From Pseudomonas viridiflava (GTDB taxonomy: Bacteria; Pseudomonadota; Gammaproteobacteria; Pseudomonadales; Pseudomonadaceae), in NCBI RefSeq assembly GCF_900580865.1, contig NZ_UTBZ01000012.1, positions 62,001-126,000 of the forward strand: a stretch of 64,000 nucleotides of DNA, written 5' to 3'. The notes under the pieces are model-generated. The model searched no databases, was not told where the DNA came from, and saw only the letters and a list, made by a program, of their open reading frames with translations. A program made the translations under genes and the position numbers. This document shows positions 1-9,009 of the stretch, piece after piece (positions within the stretch are counted from its first letter, which is position 1; each line of letters begins with the position of its first letter).

Positions 1-519
1 CTGCACGGTGGCCTTGGCCCGCAACTGTTCGCGTTCTTTCTGGCTCAAGGCTTGCCATTCTCCCGGTGCCAAGCCGCACAGCGAGCCGCAGGAGGCGAGG
101 CCGATGGTCCACAGCCCGGCGTTCAGGCCGGCCTGCAGCAGGCGCGGTTCGCCACTGACCAGCACGCAGCCGTCCAGACAACCGACGTTCAGGTCCATCA
201 AGGCTTGCCAGCAGGCATTCGGCGCAGGCCATGGATTGATTGTTGCTGAATGTTGCGCAGGTTTGATCGACGCCGGCAGTGAGGCCGACAACGATTGGGC
301 GAGGGCAGGGGGCAGTTCATCCAGCCAGGCGCAGGGTATCTGCCGACGCTGCAAACTGTGCAGACTGTCGAGAGCGCCCGGCGTGGCCTCTGCATGCTCG
401 GGCAAGGCGATCGTCTGTTGCCGGGCGCGAGCACCGAAATCCACCAGACAACCGCTGAGTCCAAACAGTACGGCCGTCAGGCTCGGCGCGGCGACGGGCA
501 AGGTTTCGGCGTGTGTCAT
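1..519 (-). CDS. Phosphonoacetaldehyde-hydrolase-like HAD protein, partial and apparently catalytically degenerate
   Basis: Reading frame open from ATG 519 to the left edge, so the C-terminus is missing. AGGGA lies just upstream of the ATG. The pattern follows phosphonatase (PhnX): an N-terminal LTAVLF..VDFG block, a GALDSL stretch, then NPWPAPNACWQAL and a late GLWTIGL...LGLAPGEWQAL segment. In PhnX the first block carries the nucleophilic Asp (ILDWAGT). Here the matching stretch reads LFGLSGC, so the Asp is replaced, and the cap region looks much shortened. I infer a non-phosphatase relative or pseudoenzyme. It is divergent from mlaA. The family call is moderately sure; the loss of activity is an inference. 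Confidence 0.6.
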   Translation of the reverse strand, partial: MTHAETLPVAAPSLTAVLFGLSGCLVDFGARARQQTIALPEHAEATPGALDSLHSLQRRQIPCAWLDELPPALAQSLSASLPASIKPAQHSATINPWPAPNACWQALMDLNVGCLDGCVLVSGEPRLLQAGLNAGLWTIGLASCGSLCGLAPGEWQALSQKEREQLRAKATVQ

Positions 520-717
520 GGCAGCGTCCCTGAAATAGCGATAAGGCTAGTCACTCCAGGTGACAGTTGCGTGACGGCTATGTGAAACACGGTGTGGGAG
601 GCGTCCTACAACTTTGCACAATTGGCCGACTGTCCAAAAGGCCTTTTGCGCTTATACTAGCGGCCTTAATGCCCGGGCCCCGATGTCCGCGACAGTACAA
701 ATCCAAGGAGTTTTTCT

Positions 718-1407
718 ATGCGCTGGAGCTACCCGCTCGCTCAGCTAAGTGTATGTGCCGGCCTGTTGCTGGCGCCGTTCGCCACTCAGGCGGCAACTGA
801 AGAAGACCCTTGGGAAAGCGTCAACCGCCCGATTTTCCAGTTCAACGACTTCGTTGACACTTACGCGCTGAAGCCACTGGCCCAGGGCTATGAGTTTGTC
901 ACGCCGCAGTTCCTTGAAGACGGCATCCACAACATGTTCCGCAACGTCGGTGACGTCACCAACCTTGCCAACAATATCCTGCAGGCCAAACCGGCTGCTG
1001 CTGGCGTCGACACTGCCCGCCTGATCTTCAACACCACGTTCGGTCTGCTCGGTTTCTTCGATGTCGGCACCAAGATGGGCCTGAACCGCAGCGACGAAGA
1101 CTTCGGTCAGACCCTCGGTTACTGGGGCGTGGGCAGCGGTCCGTACGTGATGCTGCCGCTGATGGGGCCGAGCACGTTGCGCGATGCGCCTTCCAAGTAC
1201 GTCGACAGCTACACCGGTATGTACCGCTACATCGACCACGTGCCTACGCGTAACTCGATCTTCGGTCTGAACATCGTCGACACCCGCGCCAGCCTGCTGT
1301 CGAGCGAGAAGCTGATCAGCGGCGACAAGTACACCTTCATCCGCAACGCTTACTTGCAGAACCGCGAGTTCAAAGTGAAGGATGGCCAGGTCGAAGACGA
1401 TTTTTAA
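718..1407 (+). CDS. mlaA: MlaA/VacJ family outer-membrane lipid-asymmetry protein
   Basis: 229 residues, the usual size for MlaA, which sits in the outer membrane and removes mislocalised phospholipids with the MlaFEDBC system. Family blocks are visible: DPWESVNRPIFQFND near residue 30, the VGDVTNLANNILQAK region, FGLLGFFDVGTKMGL, the DFGQTLGYWGVGSGPYVMLP block and the PSKYVDSYTG segment. ATG 718 follows AAGGAG at 705-710. The signal peptide has no convincing lipobox: the only Cys (residue 13) is preceded by Val and followed by the hydrophobic core, while AQA looks like a signal peptidase I site. The protein may therefore not be lipidated as in E. coli. It is followed by its own terminator. 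Confidence 0.93.
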   Translation: MRWSYPLAQLSVCAGLLLAPFATQAATEEDPWESVNRPIFQFNDFVDTYALKPLAQGYEFVTPQFLEDGIHNMFRNVGDVTNLANNILQAKPAAAGVDTARLIFNTTFGLLGFFDVGTKMGLNRSDEDFGQTLGYWGVGSGPYVMLPLMGPSTLRDAPSKYVDSYTGMYRYIDHVPTRNSIFGLNIVDTRASLLSSEKLISGDKYTFIRNAYLQNREFKVKDGQVEDDF

Positions 1408-1425
1408 TCTCGACCGGTAAAAACA

Positions 1426-1450
1426 AGGCGACCTCAGGGTCGCCTTTTTT
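1426..1450 (+). terminator. Rho-independent terminator of mlaA
   Basis: Stem AGGCGACC (1426-1433) pairs with GGTCGCCT (1438-1445) around a 4-base loop and is followed by a run of T. It lies 19 bases after the mlaA stop and just before the 3' end of the convergent PilZ gene, so it may serve both. Confidence 0.85.
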
Positions 1451-1458
1451 GTGTGTGG

Positions 1459-1758
1459 CTATTTCATCTTGAGGATGGTCAGGCCGAGTTTCTGGCTGCC
1501 ACCATCCTGTGCCCTGACCCAGACCACTTCGGTCTCGGCTTCAAGTCCGCTGAGCGCCGCGTGTTCGGAGTCGATGCGCACACTCAAACGGTCGCCGACC
1601 GCGAACTGGCGCGGCGCTTCGACCTGCATGCCACTGCTGGAGAGATCGATGCACACCCCTGAAACCTCATCCCCTTCATGAATCAACACGACATCGGCAT
1701 CGACCCGCATGCGGATGAAATCGCGCTTTTCGCTGTAGTCCCGACCGGTTTGACTCAT
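1459..1758 (-). CDS. PilZ-domain c-di-GMP-binding protein
   Basis: 99 residues, essentially one PilZ domain. The c-di-GMP contact motifs are present: RxxxR in EKRDFIRMRV near residue 12 and DxSxxG in DLSSSGMQV near residue 40. The chosen ATG at 1758 has AAGGACG about six bases upstream; a longer frame to 1833 exists but lacks such a site and would add an unrelated leader. No transmembrane segment or partner domain is present, so it probably works as a stand-alone receptor that binds another protein. It is convergent with mlaA and divergent from rssB. The target is unknown. Confidence 0.85.
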   Translation of the reverse strand: MSQTGRDYSEKRDFIRMRVDADVVLIHEGDEVSGVCIDLSSSGMQVEAPRQFAVGDRLSVRIDSEHAALSGLEAETEVVWVRAQDGGSQKLGLTILKMK

Positions 1759-2033
1759 AGGTTCGTCCTTCCATTGGGTTACGGTTTGAGCTGTTCTTAT
1801 AACTCTCGGTGATTTGACAAGTAAAGTCGTCAAGCGACCATCGGCGCATGCTTGAAACGCTCTGCGGATGGGAGTACCGTCTGCGCCTTAGAAGGGCACC
1901 TCTGGTGTAACCGCGTTTGCAGTCAATGCTCGAAAGCGGTGCAACAGAGAGGCTAGAAAGCGAATCCAGTAGTCTGCGCAGGGCCCGATGCCCCGCCAAC
2001 TACGCCAACCTAATTCTGGCGCCGTTTGCCCAC

Positions 2034-3215
2034 ATGCCAAAAACCAGTGCCACGCTGCTGATAATCGATGATGACGAAGTAGTGCGCGCGAGCCTCGCGG
2101 CCTATTTGGAAGACAGTGGTTTCAGCGTCCTGCAGGCCAGCAACGGCCAACAGGGTCTTCAGGTATTCGAGCAAGACACGCCCGACCTGGTCATCTGCGA
2201 TCTGCGCATGCCGCAGATGGGCGGTCTCGAACTGATCCGTCAGGTCACCGAGCGGTCGCCGCAAACGCCAGTGATCGTGGTGTCGGGTGCCGGCGTGATG
2301 AACGACGCGGTCGAGGCCCTGCGCCTGGGCGCGGCGGATTACCTGATCAAGCCTCTCGAAGATCTGGCGGTGCTCGAGCACTCTGTGCGCCGGGCCCTGG
2401 ATCGTGCGCGCCTGCTGCTGGAAAACCAGCGCTACCGCGAGAAGCTGGAAAAGGCCAACCGCGAGCTTGAGGCCAGCCTCAACCTGCTCCAGGAAGACCA
2501 GAACGCCGGTCGCCAGGTGCAGATGAACATGCTGCCGGAGAGCCCGTGGAGCATCGACGAGTTCAGGTTCGCGCATCAGATCATCCCGTCGCTGTACCTG
2601 TCGGGTGATTTTGTCGACTATTTCCGTGTCGACGATCGCCGGGTCGCCTTTTACCTGGCGGACGTATCCGGGCATGGCGCCTCTTCAGCGTTCGTTACCG
2701 TGCTGTTGAAGTTCATGACCACGCGCTTGCTGTTCGAATCCAAGCGCAACGGCACCTTGCCGGAATTCAAGCCTTCCGAAGTCCTTGGTCATATCAACCG
2801 GGGGCTGATCAGTTGTAAGCTGGGTAAACACGTCACAATGGTCGGTGGAGTCATCGACGAGGAGACCGGTTTGTTGACCTATAGCATCGGCGGCCATCTG
2901 CCGTTGCCTGTGTTGTACACGCCTGACAGTGTTCGTTATCTCGAAGGGCGTGGTCTGCCGGTGGGCCTCTTCAATGAAGCCACCTACGAAGATCACGTGC
3001 TTGAGCTGCCGCCGACGTTCAGCCTGACGCTGATGTCCGATGGCATTCTGGATCTTTTGCCAGAACCTACGCTCAAAGAAAAAGAAGCCGCTTTGCCTCA
3101 ACGGGTGAAGTCGGCGGGCGGCAGCCTGGATGGTCTGCGGCAAGTGTTTGGATTGGCCACGCTAGGGGAGATGCCGGATGATATCGCCCTGTTGGTGTTG
3201 AGCAGGAATCTTTAA
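2034..3215 (+). CDS. rssB: RssB-type response regulator with PP2C-like output domain
   Basis: 393 residues from ATG 2034. An N-terminal receiver has acidic IIDDDE, the phospho-acceptor Asp56 in LVICDLRMP, the Ser/Thr position in VIVVSGAG and Lys in YLIKPLED. A coiled linker (LENQRYREKLEKANRELEASLN) follows, then a SpoIIE/PP2C-like phosphatase domain with LADVSGHG and MSDGILDL. In pseudomonads this protein controls RpoS stability through the downstream anti-anti-sigma partner. The frame extends upstream to 1917, but homology starts at MPKTSATLLIIDDD. The stop overlaps the next start (TAATG). No strong ribosome-binding site is seen before 2034, so the start is the main uncertainty. Confidence 0.9.
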   Translation: MPKTSATLLIIDDDEVVRASLAAYLEDSGFSVLQASNGQQGLQVFEQDTPDLVICDLRMPQMGGLELIRQVTERSPQTPVIVVSGAGVMNDAVEALRLGAADYLIKPLEDLAVLEHSVRRALDRARLLLENQRYREKLEKANRELEASLNLLQEDQNAGRQVQMNMLPESPWSIDEFRFAHQIIPSLYLSGDFVDYFRVDDRRVAFYLADVSGHGASSAFVTVLLKFMTTRLLFESKRNGTLPEFKPSEVLGHINRGLISCKLGKHVTMVGGVIDEETGLLTYSIGGHLPLPVLYTPDSVRYLEGRGLPVGLFNEATYEDHVLELPPTFSLTLMSDGILDLLPEPTLKEKEAALPQRVKSAGGSLDGLRQVFGLATLGEMPDDIALLVLSRNL

Positions 3216-3697
3216 TGAGTACCGGTAGAATCCAGTTCGCCGAGCAGGACGGCACCTTTGTCCTGAAGTTCGTCGGTGAAGTTCGCCTGACCCTGTGTTC
3301 GGCGTTGGATGCGACTATTGAGAAAATCTTCACCGCGCTGAATTTCAACGCGATCGTGATCGATTTGACCGAAACCCGCAGCATCGACAGCACGACGTTG
3401 GGTCTGTTGGCCAAACTGTCGATCCTGTCGCGGCAGAAGGTCGGCCTGCTGCCGACCGTCGTCACCACCCACGAAGACATCACCCGTCTGTTGCAATCGA
3501 TGGGTTTCGAGCAGGTGTTCAACATCGTCAACCACCCGGTGCCGTGCCCGGAGTGCCTGGACGACCTGCCGGATCAGGACCAGTCCGAAGAAGTGGTGCG
3601 GATCAAAGTGCTTGAAGCGCACAAGATCCTCATGGGCCTGAACGATTCCAATCGTGAAGCGTTTCATGACCTGGTGAATGCCCTCGAGCGGCATTGA
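3215..3697 (+). CDS. rssC: RssC-like STAS-domain anti-anti-sigma factor antagonist
   Basis: 160 residues translationally coupled to rssB by a one-base TAATG overlap. Residues 5-105 form a STAS domain; DSTTLGLLAKL near residue 57 holds the Ser/Thr that kinases phosphorylate and PP2C-type phosphatases release. The C-terminal 55 residues, rich in acidic residues and containing CPEC, lie outside the minimal STAS fold. The pairing with a PP2C output protein supports a partner-switch regulating the general stress response; the link to RpoS is known from pseudomonad homologues, not shown here. Confidence 0.88.
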   Translation: MSTGRIQFAEQDGTFVLKFVGEVRLTLCSALDATIEKIFTALNFNAIVIDLTETRSIDSTTLGLLAKLSILSRQKVGLLPTVVTTHEDITRLLQSMGFEQVFNIVNHPVPCPECLDDLPDQDQSEEVVRIKVLEAHKILMGLNDSNREAFHDLVNALERH

Positions 3698-3727
3698 TCT
3701 CATGAAGTGATGTTGTCTGGGCTGGCT

Positions 3728-3793
3728 CCTTCGCGAGCAAGCTCGATCCCACACTGGATCAGCGTCGTTCACAAATCCCCTTGCTCGCGAAGG
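3728..3793. repeat. REP pair, one arm truncated
   Basis: CCTTCGCGAGCAAG at 3728-3741 faces its inverse CTTGCTCGCGAAGG at 3780-3793. The left copy keeps the CTCGATCCCAC tail; the right copy lacks it. Same family as the array at 23932-24840. Confidence 0.85.
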
Positions 3794-3828
3794 CTTCAGA
3801 TCAGTCAGCGCGGCTCTCAATGCAGAAT

Positions 3829-3863
3829 AAAAAAGGGCGAACCTGTGAAGGTTCGCCCTTTTT
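3829..3863. terminator. Bidirectional terminator between rssC and tal
   Basis: AAAAAAGGGCGAACC (3829-3843) pairs with GGTTCGCCCTTTTT (3850-3863) with a short loop. A runs on one side and T runs on the other suit termination from both convergent genes. Confidence 0.88.
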
Positions 3864-3881
3864 GCATTTCCCTAACTCAAA

Positions 3882-4808
3882 TCACAGCTTGGCCTGCAAC
3901 AGCGCCTCAAGCTTCTCCTGGTCGCGAGCGAACTGACGAATGCCCTCAGCCAGTTTCTCGGTGGCCATAGCGTCTTCGTTGGACAACCAGCGGAACTGCG
4001 CTTCGTTGAGGCTCAGACGGGCTTCACCGGCGTTGCCCGGGGCCAGTTTGCGCTCCAGCTTGCCGGTGTCGGCCGCCAGTTTGTCGATCAGGTCCGGGCT
4101 GATGGTCAGGCGGTCGCAGCCGGCCAGTTGCTCGATCTGGTTGAGGTTGCGGAAGCTCGCGCCCATGACCACGGTCTTGTAGTCATTGGCCTTGTAGTAG
4201 TTGTAGATACGGGTGACCGACTGTACGCCCGGATCATCGGCACCGGTGTAGTCGTTGCCGTTGGCCTTCTTGTACCAGTCGTAGATGCGGCCCACGAATG
4301 GCGAAATCAGGAACACGCCAGCGTCAGCGCAGGCAGCGGCCTGGGCGAAGGAGAACAGCAGGGTCAGGTTGGTCTGGATACCTTCCTTTTCCAGCACTTC
4401 AGCGGCGCGGATGCCTTCCCAGGTCGAGGCGATCTTGATCAGTACGCGATCACGACCGATACCGGCCTTGTCGTACAGCTCGATCAAACGATGCGCGCGT
4501 TTCAGCACGGCGTCTTTGTCGAACGACAGACGCGCATCCACTTCGGTGGAGATACGGCCCGGGATCACTTTGAGAATTTCCTGGCCGACCGCAACGCCAA
4601 AGCGGTCGCTGGCCAGGCCGACATCGCCCTTGCAGTCGCTGACGCAAGCATTCAGCAGTTCGGCGTAGGCCGGAATGGCCGCCGCTTTAAGCAGCAGGGA
4701 CGGGTTGGTGGTGGCGTCGACCGGTTTGACCCGGGAGATCGCTTCGAAGTCGCCGGTGTCGGCAACCACGGTGGTGAATTGTTTGAGTTGTTCCAGCTTG
4801 GAAGTCAT
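3882..4808 (-). CDS. tal: Transaldolase
   Basis: 308 residues, a class I transaldolase of the TalB type in the non-oxidative pentose phosphate pathway, moving a dihydroxyacetone unit from sedoheptulose-7-phosphate to glyceraldehyde-3-phosphate. The Schiff-base lysine is in [11 protein letters not shown] (about residue 125). [11 protein letters not shown] near residue 31 and [13 protein letters not shown] are further signatures. Start at ATG 4808 ([11 protein letters not shown]); a longer open frame to 4913 adds a Cys/Arg-rich leader with no homology. The downstream hairpin at 3829-3863 ends the unit. Confidence 0.96.
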   Translation of the reverse strand: MTSKLEQLKQFTTVVADTGDFEAISRVKPVDATTNPSLLLKAAAIPAYAELLNACVSDCKGDVGLASDRFGVAVGQEILKVIPGRISTEVDARLSFDKDAVLKRAHRLIELYDKAGIGRDRVLIKIASTWEGIRAAEVLEKEGIQTNLTLLFSFAQAAACADAGVFLISPFVGRIYDWYKKANGNDYTGADDPGVQSVTRIYNYYKANDYKTVVMGASFRNLNQIEQLAGCDRLTISPDLIDKLAADTGKLERKLAPGNAGEARLSLNEAQFRWLSNEDAMATEKLAEGIRQFARDQEKLEALLQAKL

Positions 4809-4976
4809 GGGCGTGCTCTGTCCTATGGGTCTGATGACATTACCCGAGCGCTGACGGCCACTCAAGGGTAGGTGCGTGTATCGATGGCCCCTGCGGCAAC
4901 AACCTGAAAACAATTGTTTGAAAGGCGGGGCGAGGTATCGATGAATACGATGCCAAAACGGCCAACAGGTTCAAAG

Positions 4977-5002
4977 CAACCGACCTGCGTACAGGTCGGT
5001 TG
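4977..5002 (-). terminator. Hairpin downstream of the glycoside hydrolase gene
   Basis: Perfect 11-bp stem CAACCGACCTG / CAGGTCGGTTG around CGTA, eight bases after the stop of the minus-strand gene. The T tract on that strand is short, so termination is likely but not certain. Confidence 0.65.
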
Positions 5003-5010
5003 TACACGCA

Positions 5011-5967
5011 CTATTGAGCGTTCAACAGGGCTTCGACGGACATACGTGCCGGTTTCGGCTGACCGTCAGAGGTCAGCAGGCCGAAGTTCTTCTCGCGATC
5101 GTTGCTGCCCGAATCACTGTTCTTCCATTCATAAATGGACGTCAGCGGAATATTGAGCTTTTTAACATCGCCAATAAACGTGTTGATCTTGCTCGCTTGG
5201 CCTTCAGGCCCGCCGTTAGAGGCCAGTGCAGAGATGCCCCATTCACTGATGACCCCCGGCAGATGGAAGTTTTGCTGAATGAAGTTTTGCGCGTTGCTGA
5301 TCTGCGTGGCGGTCATGCCGTAGGGGTGATAGGACACCGCGCTCAGGCATTTGGGATATTCGCTGACGATGCGGTTCAGCGCCACGGTCGAAGCCGAGCC
5401 TGCGCTGGGTGGACGGGCGAAGCCGTAACCGACCACTGGGGTCGATAGCGGCTGTTCTTGCAGCGTCTTGCACACGCCGCTCATGAACGGCACGAACGTC
5501 GTATCGAAATTGCGCGTCGGCCAGTAAGTTTCCAGGTCAGGTTCATTCCATAACTCAATCGCGACCAGTTGCGCACTGTACGACTGTTGCAGCCCCGTCA
5601 CGGCTTTGGCGAAGCCTTCACCGGCGGAGGTCAGCTCGGCGCTCGATGTGGCGGGCAATGCCTTGATCGCGCGGACCGTCAGCAACACCGGCAGGCCCGC
5701 AGATTGCGCCGCCGCAAAGGCATCGCTGACCTGTTTCTGATAAGCCTTGGCCGTCAGGCTGTCGCTCCACACACCGAAGCGGACAAAACCGAAGCCGGCC
5801 GATTTGATCTGTGCGGCGTCGGCGGTCGTGAAGTTCTGAATCTTCACTTGTACGCCGATGTTCTTGGCCGGAAGGTTGGGAAACAGTTCGCTGGCGTGAA
5901 TCTGAGTCGTAGCCCCGGCCACTATCAGTGCCAATGCGCCAAGTTTTTTGAGATGTGCTGATTTCAT
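5011..5967 (-). CDS. Secreted GH39/PslG-like glycoside hydrolase
   Basis: 318 residues from ATG 5967, preceded by GGGAGAG. Residues 1-26 form a signal peptide ending near IHA|SE. The rest reads as a clan-A (beta/alpha)8 hydrolase: acid/base Glu142 in ELWNEPD and the likely nucleophile Glu242 in GVISEWG, about 100 residues apart, as usual for GH39/GH5-like enzymes. Shorter than PslG (about 440 residues) and lacking its C-terminal domain. It diverges from the exopolysaccharide operon across 293 bases that carry a motif repeated in the locus, so the simplest inference is a periplasmic endoglycosidase that trims this polymer. Substrate unknown. Confidence 0.8.
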   Translation of the reverse strand: MKSAHLKKLGALALIVAGATTQIHASELFPNLPAKNIGVQVKIQNFTTADAAQIKSAGFGFVRFGVWSDSLTAKAYQKQVSDAFAAAQSAGLPVLLTVRAIKALPATSSAELTSAGEGFAKAVTGLQQSYSAQLVAIELWNEPDLETYWPTRNFDTTFVPFMSGVCKTLQEQPLSTPVVGYGFARPPSAGSASTVALNRIVSEYPKCLSAVSYHPYGMTATQISNAQNFIQQNFHLPGVISEWGISALASNGGPEGQASKINTFIGDVKKLNIPLTSIYEWKNSDSGSNDREKNFGLLTSDGQPKPARMSVEALLNAQ

Positions 5968-6260
5968 GTCTGCTCTCCCGAAGAGAAGTGACAACTGCGA
6001 ATAAATGATCTCGTTGCTCAATTTTCGAGTGAGGTGATGGCACTTAGTGCGCGAATGTTATTTTTTGTCGGAAAACAATCGTTCGAAAATCACAGTTATT
6101 TTTAGTCCGCTAATTGTGGTTGGGGGGCTTTTAAACGCTGTGGTACTTAATGCTTCGGTACTAACAGGGCGAATCTATTTCTGAGTGCAGGAAGATCTTG
6201 AGGGTTCATTCAAATGCTCTCGAGATGTTGGCCGTTTGACATTACACAGGAAAGTAAACC
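5968..6260. promoter_or_regulatory. Divergent control region of the exopolysaccharide operon
   Basis: 293 bases without a gene, more AT-rich than the flanks. It holds GTTATTTTTAGTC at 6095-6107, which recurs exactly at 17500-17512 and with one change at 18748-18760, and a direct repeat GGTACT at 6142 and 6157. No clear sigma-70 -35/-10 pair is seen by eye. Start sites are not known. Confidence 0.5.
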
Positions 6261-6701
6261 TTGTTCAGAAAGATCCTCGTTGTCTGCGTGGGCAATATAT
6301 GCCGAAGTCCGACGGCAGAACTGTTGTTGCGTAATGCGCTGGGTTCCTCGGCCATCACGGTGGCGTCTGCAGGCCTTTCAGCACGGGTCGGTGAAGGCGT
6401 CGAGGCGTCGGCCCGGCAGGTTCTCGAAGACCATGGGCACAGCGCCGAAACATTCAAGGCACGGCAACTGACCGCGGACATCGTCAATGACTCAGACCTG
6501 ATTCTGGTCATGGAAAAACAGCATGTTAATCAAGTACTGAAGATTGCCTCTCACGCCAGAGGCAAAGTGTTTCTGCTCGGCAAGTGGCAGAGCGAGCGCG
6601 AAATACAAGACCCGTATCGTCAAGGCAAGGCCGCTTTTATTCATGCCCATGCATTGATTGAAGATGCTGTTAGTTCATGGGCAAAGCGCCTCGGGCATTG
6701 A
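6261..6701 (+). CDS. wzb: Low-molecular-weight protein-tyrosine phosphatase (Wzb type)
   Basis: 146 residues. The phosphatase loop CVGNICRS sits at residues 9-16 (Cys9 nucleophile, Arg15), and the general-acid Asp is in QDPYRQ near residue 118. The proposed start is TTG 6261, with AGGAAAG six bases upstream; no in-frame ATG precedes the CX5R loop. This enzyme removes phosphate from the Tyr-rich tail of the Wzc kinase encoded 39 bases downstream, a cycle needed for polymer length control and export. First gene of the rightward exopolysaccharide operon. Confidence 0.92.
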   Translation: MFRKILVVCVGNICRSPTAELLLRNALGSSAITVASAGLSARVGEGVEASARQVLEDHGHSAETFKARQLTADIVNDSDLILVMEKQHVNQVLKIASHARGKVFLLGKWQSEREIQDPYRQGKAAFIHAHALIEDAVSSWAKRLGH

Positions 6702-6740
6702 TGAATATTCTTCAGATCAGTGAATGGTAAGAACAGACTT

Positions 6741-8969
6741 ATGCAGTTACCGTCAGTAATCGGCACCCGTGACAACGATCAAGACAGTATTGATCTGCTC
6801 GGCATATTCGGCAGCCTGATCGATCAGAAATGGTTGATCGGCGCATTGACCGGGGCCTTTATGGTCACCGGCGTGGCCTATGCGGTTTTGGCCACGCCCG
6901 TGTACCTGGCGAATGCGCTGGTGCAGGTCGAGCCGAAAAAGAACGACATGCTCGGGTTCTCCGACCTCAACAGCATGCTCGGTGGGCAATCGCCGTCGGT
7001 GACCGAAATCGGCATCATCAAATCCCGCGCAGTGATCGGCAAAACCGTCGACGACTTGCGCCTGGACATCGATGTCACCCCCAACACCTTCCCGATGATT
7101 GGCGGCTTTCTCGCCCGGCGTTATCGCGGCGAGACCGAAACCAGCGTCGCCGCACCGCGTTTCGGTTTGACCAGCTACGCCTGGGGCGGTGAGCGTCTGG
7201 AGTTCGCCCGGCTCAATCTGCCCAAAGAACTGCTGGGCAAGAAACTCACCCTGATTGCTGGTGAGCAAAAGCACTTCCAGTTACTCGATGACAACGACAA
7301 CCTGCTGGTCGAAGGCGTCGCCGGCGAAGCGTTCGCGCAGGACGGTGTAGAAGGGCAAATCACCCAGTTGCTGGCCAACCCCGGCACGCGTTTCGAAGTG
7401 GTACGCAACCCGCGAATCGTGACCATTCAGGGCTATCAGGACGCGCTGGATATCTCCGAGCAGGGCAAGGAATCGGGGATTATCAAACTGGCGCTGGCCA
7501 GCAGTGACGCCGCTGAAGCGGTGAAGATCCTCAACAAGATCGCTGCCCTCTACGTTGAGCAGAATGTGCGCCGCACCTCGGCGGAAGCGGCGCAAAGTCT
7601 GGCTTTCCTGCAAAGTCAGTTGCCGCAGGTCAAGCGCGATCTGGCCAAGGCCAGCGATGCGCTGAACGCCTATCAGACCCACGGCAAGACTGTGAACATC
7701 TCGCTGGAAACCCAGTCGGTACTCGGTCAGTCGGTGGCGCTGGAAACGCGGATTTCCGAGCTGAAAATGCAGCAGGCGGAGATGGACCGCAAGTTCACCA
7801 AACAGCACCCGGCCTATCGCGCGCTGATGAGCCAGATCGGCGAATTGACCCAGCAGCAGAAGTCGCTGGAAGGCAAAGTCGGCGATCTGCCGGCTACGCA
7901 ACAAGAGCTGCTCAACCTGACCCGCGATGTCGAAGTGGCCTCGCAGATTTACACGCAGTTGCTGAACAAGGCCCAAGAGCTGGACATCGTCCGCGCTGGC
8001 GCCGTGGGTAACGTGCGTTTGGTCGACACCGCCGATGTTGACCTGACCAGCCCGGTCAAACCGAAAAAAGCCCTGATCGTGCTGATTGCCACATTCCTCG
8101 GTGCCTTCGTCGGCGTCGCCCTGGTGCTGCTGCGCAAATCCCTGAGCCGTGGTCTGGAAGGCCCGGAAGCGATCGAGCAACTTGGCTTGCCGGTGTACGC
8201 GTCGATTCCATACAGCGCCTTGCAGGATGAAGAAGACAACAAAAAAGGCCGCGCCCGCGACGGTGTCGACAAACCGGCGTACCTGCTGGCCCTGCGTAAT
8301 CCCACCGATCTGTCGATTGAATCGATCCGCAGCCTGCGCACCTGCCTGCACTTCGCCGGGCTCGATTCGACCAACAACCGCATCATGATTTCCGGGCCGA
8401 GCCCGCAGGTCGGCAAGACCTTCGTCTCGTCCAACCTCGCGGCGGTCATGGCCCTCAGCGGCCAGCGCGTGGTGCTGATCGATGCCGACATGCGCAAAGG
8501 TCATCTGCACAAAACCCTCAACACACCGATCACCAACGGCCTATCCGATCTGCTGGTCAAGCGCTGCAGCATCGACCAGGCGATCAACAAAGTCGAAATC
8601 GACAACCTGCATTTCATCAGTCGCGGTCAGGTGCCACCGAATCCTTCCGAGCTGCTGATGCACGCCAACTTCCGCGAATTGCTGGCGGAACTGAGCGAGC
8701 GCTACGACCTCGTGATCATCGATACGCCGCCGCTGCTGGCGGTGACTGATGCGGCCATCGTTGGCCGTGAAGCCGGGATCAGCCTGATCGTCACGCGCTT
8801 CGGGGTGAACCCGGCCAAGGAGATCGAACTGACCATTCGCCGCTTCGCGCAGAACGGCATCGAGCTCAAAGGCGCGGTGTTCAACGGCGTCGAGAAGCGT
8901 GCCGCCAGTTACTACGGCAATGGTGGTTACGGCTATTACAACTACGAATACGCGTCCGACAAATCCTGA
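6741..8969 (+). CDS. wzc: Wzc-type polysaccharide co-polymerase and tyrosine autokinase
   Basis: 742 residues from ATG 6741; a GTG at 6720 would add seven. A Wzz-like periplasmic domain lies between transmembrane segments at about residues 31-55 and 444-466. The cytoplasmic BY-kinase follows: Walker A GPSPQVGKT near 552, Walker A' VVLIDADMRKG near 577, Walker B LVIIDTPP near 656. The C-terminus is a tyrosine cluster (YYGNGGYGYYNYEY). It sets chain length and couples polymerisation to the Wza channel. It lies beside its phosphatase; the matching Wza is in a separate operon at 19288. Confidence 0.95.
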   Translation: MQLPSVIGTRDNDQDSIDLLGIFGSLIDQKWLIGALTGAFMVTGVAYAVLATPVYLANALVQVEPKKNDMLGFSDLNSMLGGQSPSVTEIGIIKSRAVIGKTVDDLRLDIDVTPNTFPMIGGFLARRYRGETETSVAAPRFGLTSYAWGGERLEFARLNLPKELLGKKLTLIAGEQKHFQLLDDNDNLLVEGVAGEAFAQDGVEGQITQLLANPGTRFEVVRNPRIVTIQGYQDALDISEQGKESGIIKLALASSDAAEAVKILNKIAALYVEQNVRRTSAEAAQSLAFLQSQLPQVKRDLAKASDALNAYQTHGKTVNISLETQSVLGQSVALETRISELKMQQAEMDRKFTKQHPAYRALMSQIGELTQQQKSLEGKVGDLPATQQELLNLTRDVEVASQIYTQLLNKAQELDIVRAGAVGNVRLVDTADVDLTSPVKPKKALIVLIATFLGAFVGVALVLLRKSLSRGLEGPEAIEQLGLPVYASIPYSALQDEEDNKKGRARDGVDKPAYLLALRNPTDLSIESIRSLRTCLHFAGLDSTNNRIMISGPSPQVGKTFVSSNLAAVMALSGQRVVLIDADMRKGHLHKTLNTPITNGLSDLLVKRCSIDQAINKVEIDNLHFISRGQVPPNPSELLMHANFRELLAELSERYDLVIIDTPPLLAVTDAAIVGREAGISLIVTRFGVNPAKEIELTIRRFAQNGIELKGAVFNGVEKRAASYYGNGGYGYYNYEYASDKS

Positions 8970-9009
8970 CTGTCAGCGACTGTTTTTTCCTGTTTGAAGT
9001 GGGTGATTT

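Noticed and set aside
653..658. TATACT as a -10 box for mlaA
   Set aside because: A good -10 by sequence, but no -35 at the right distance; not enough to call a promoter.
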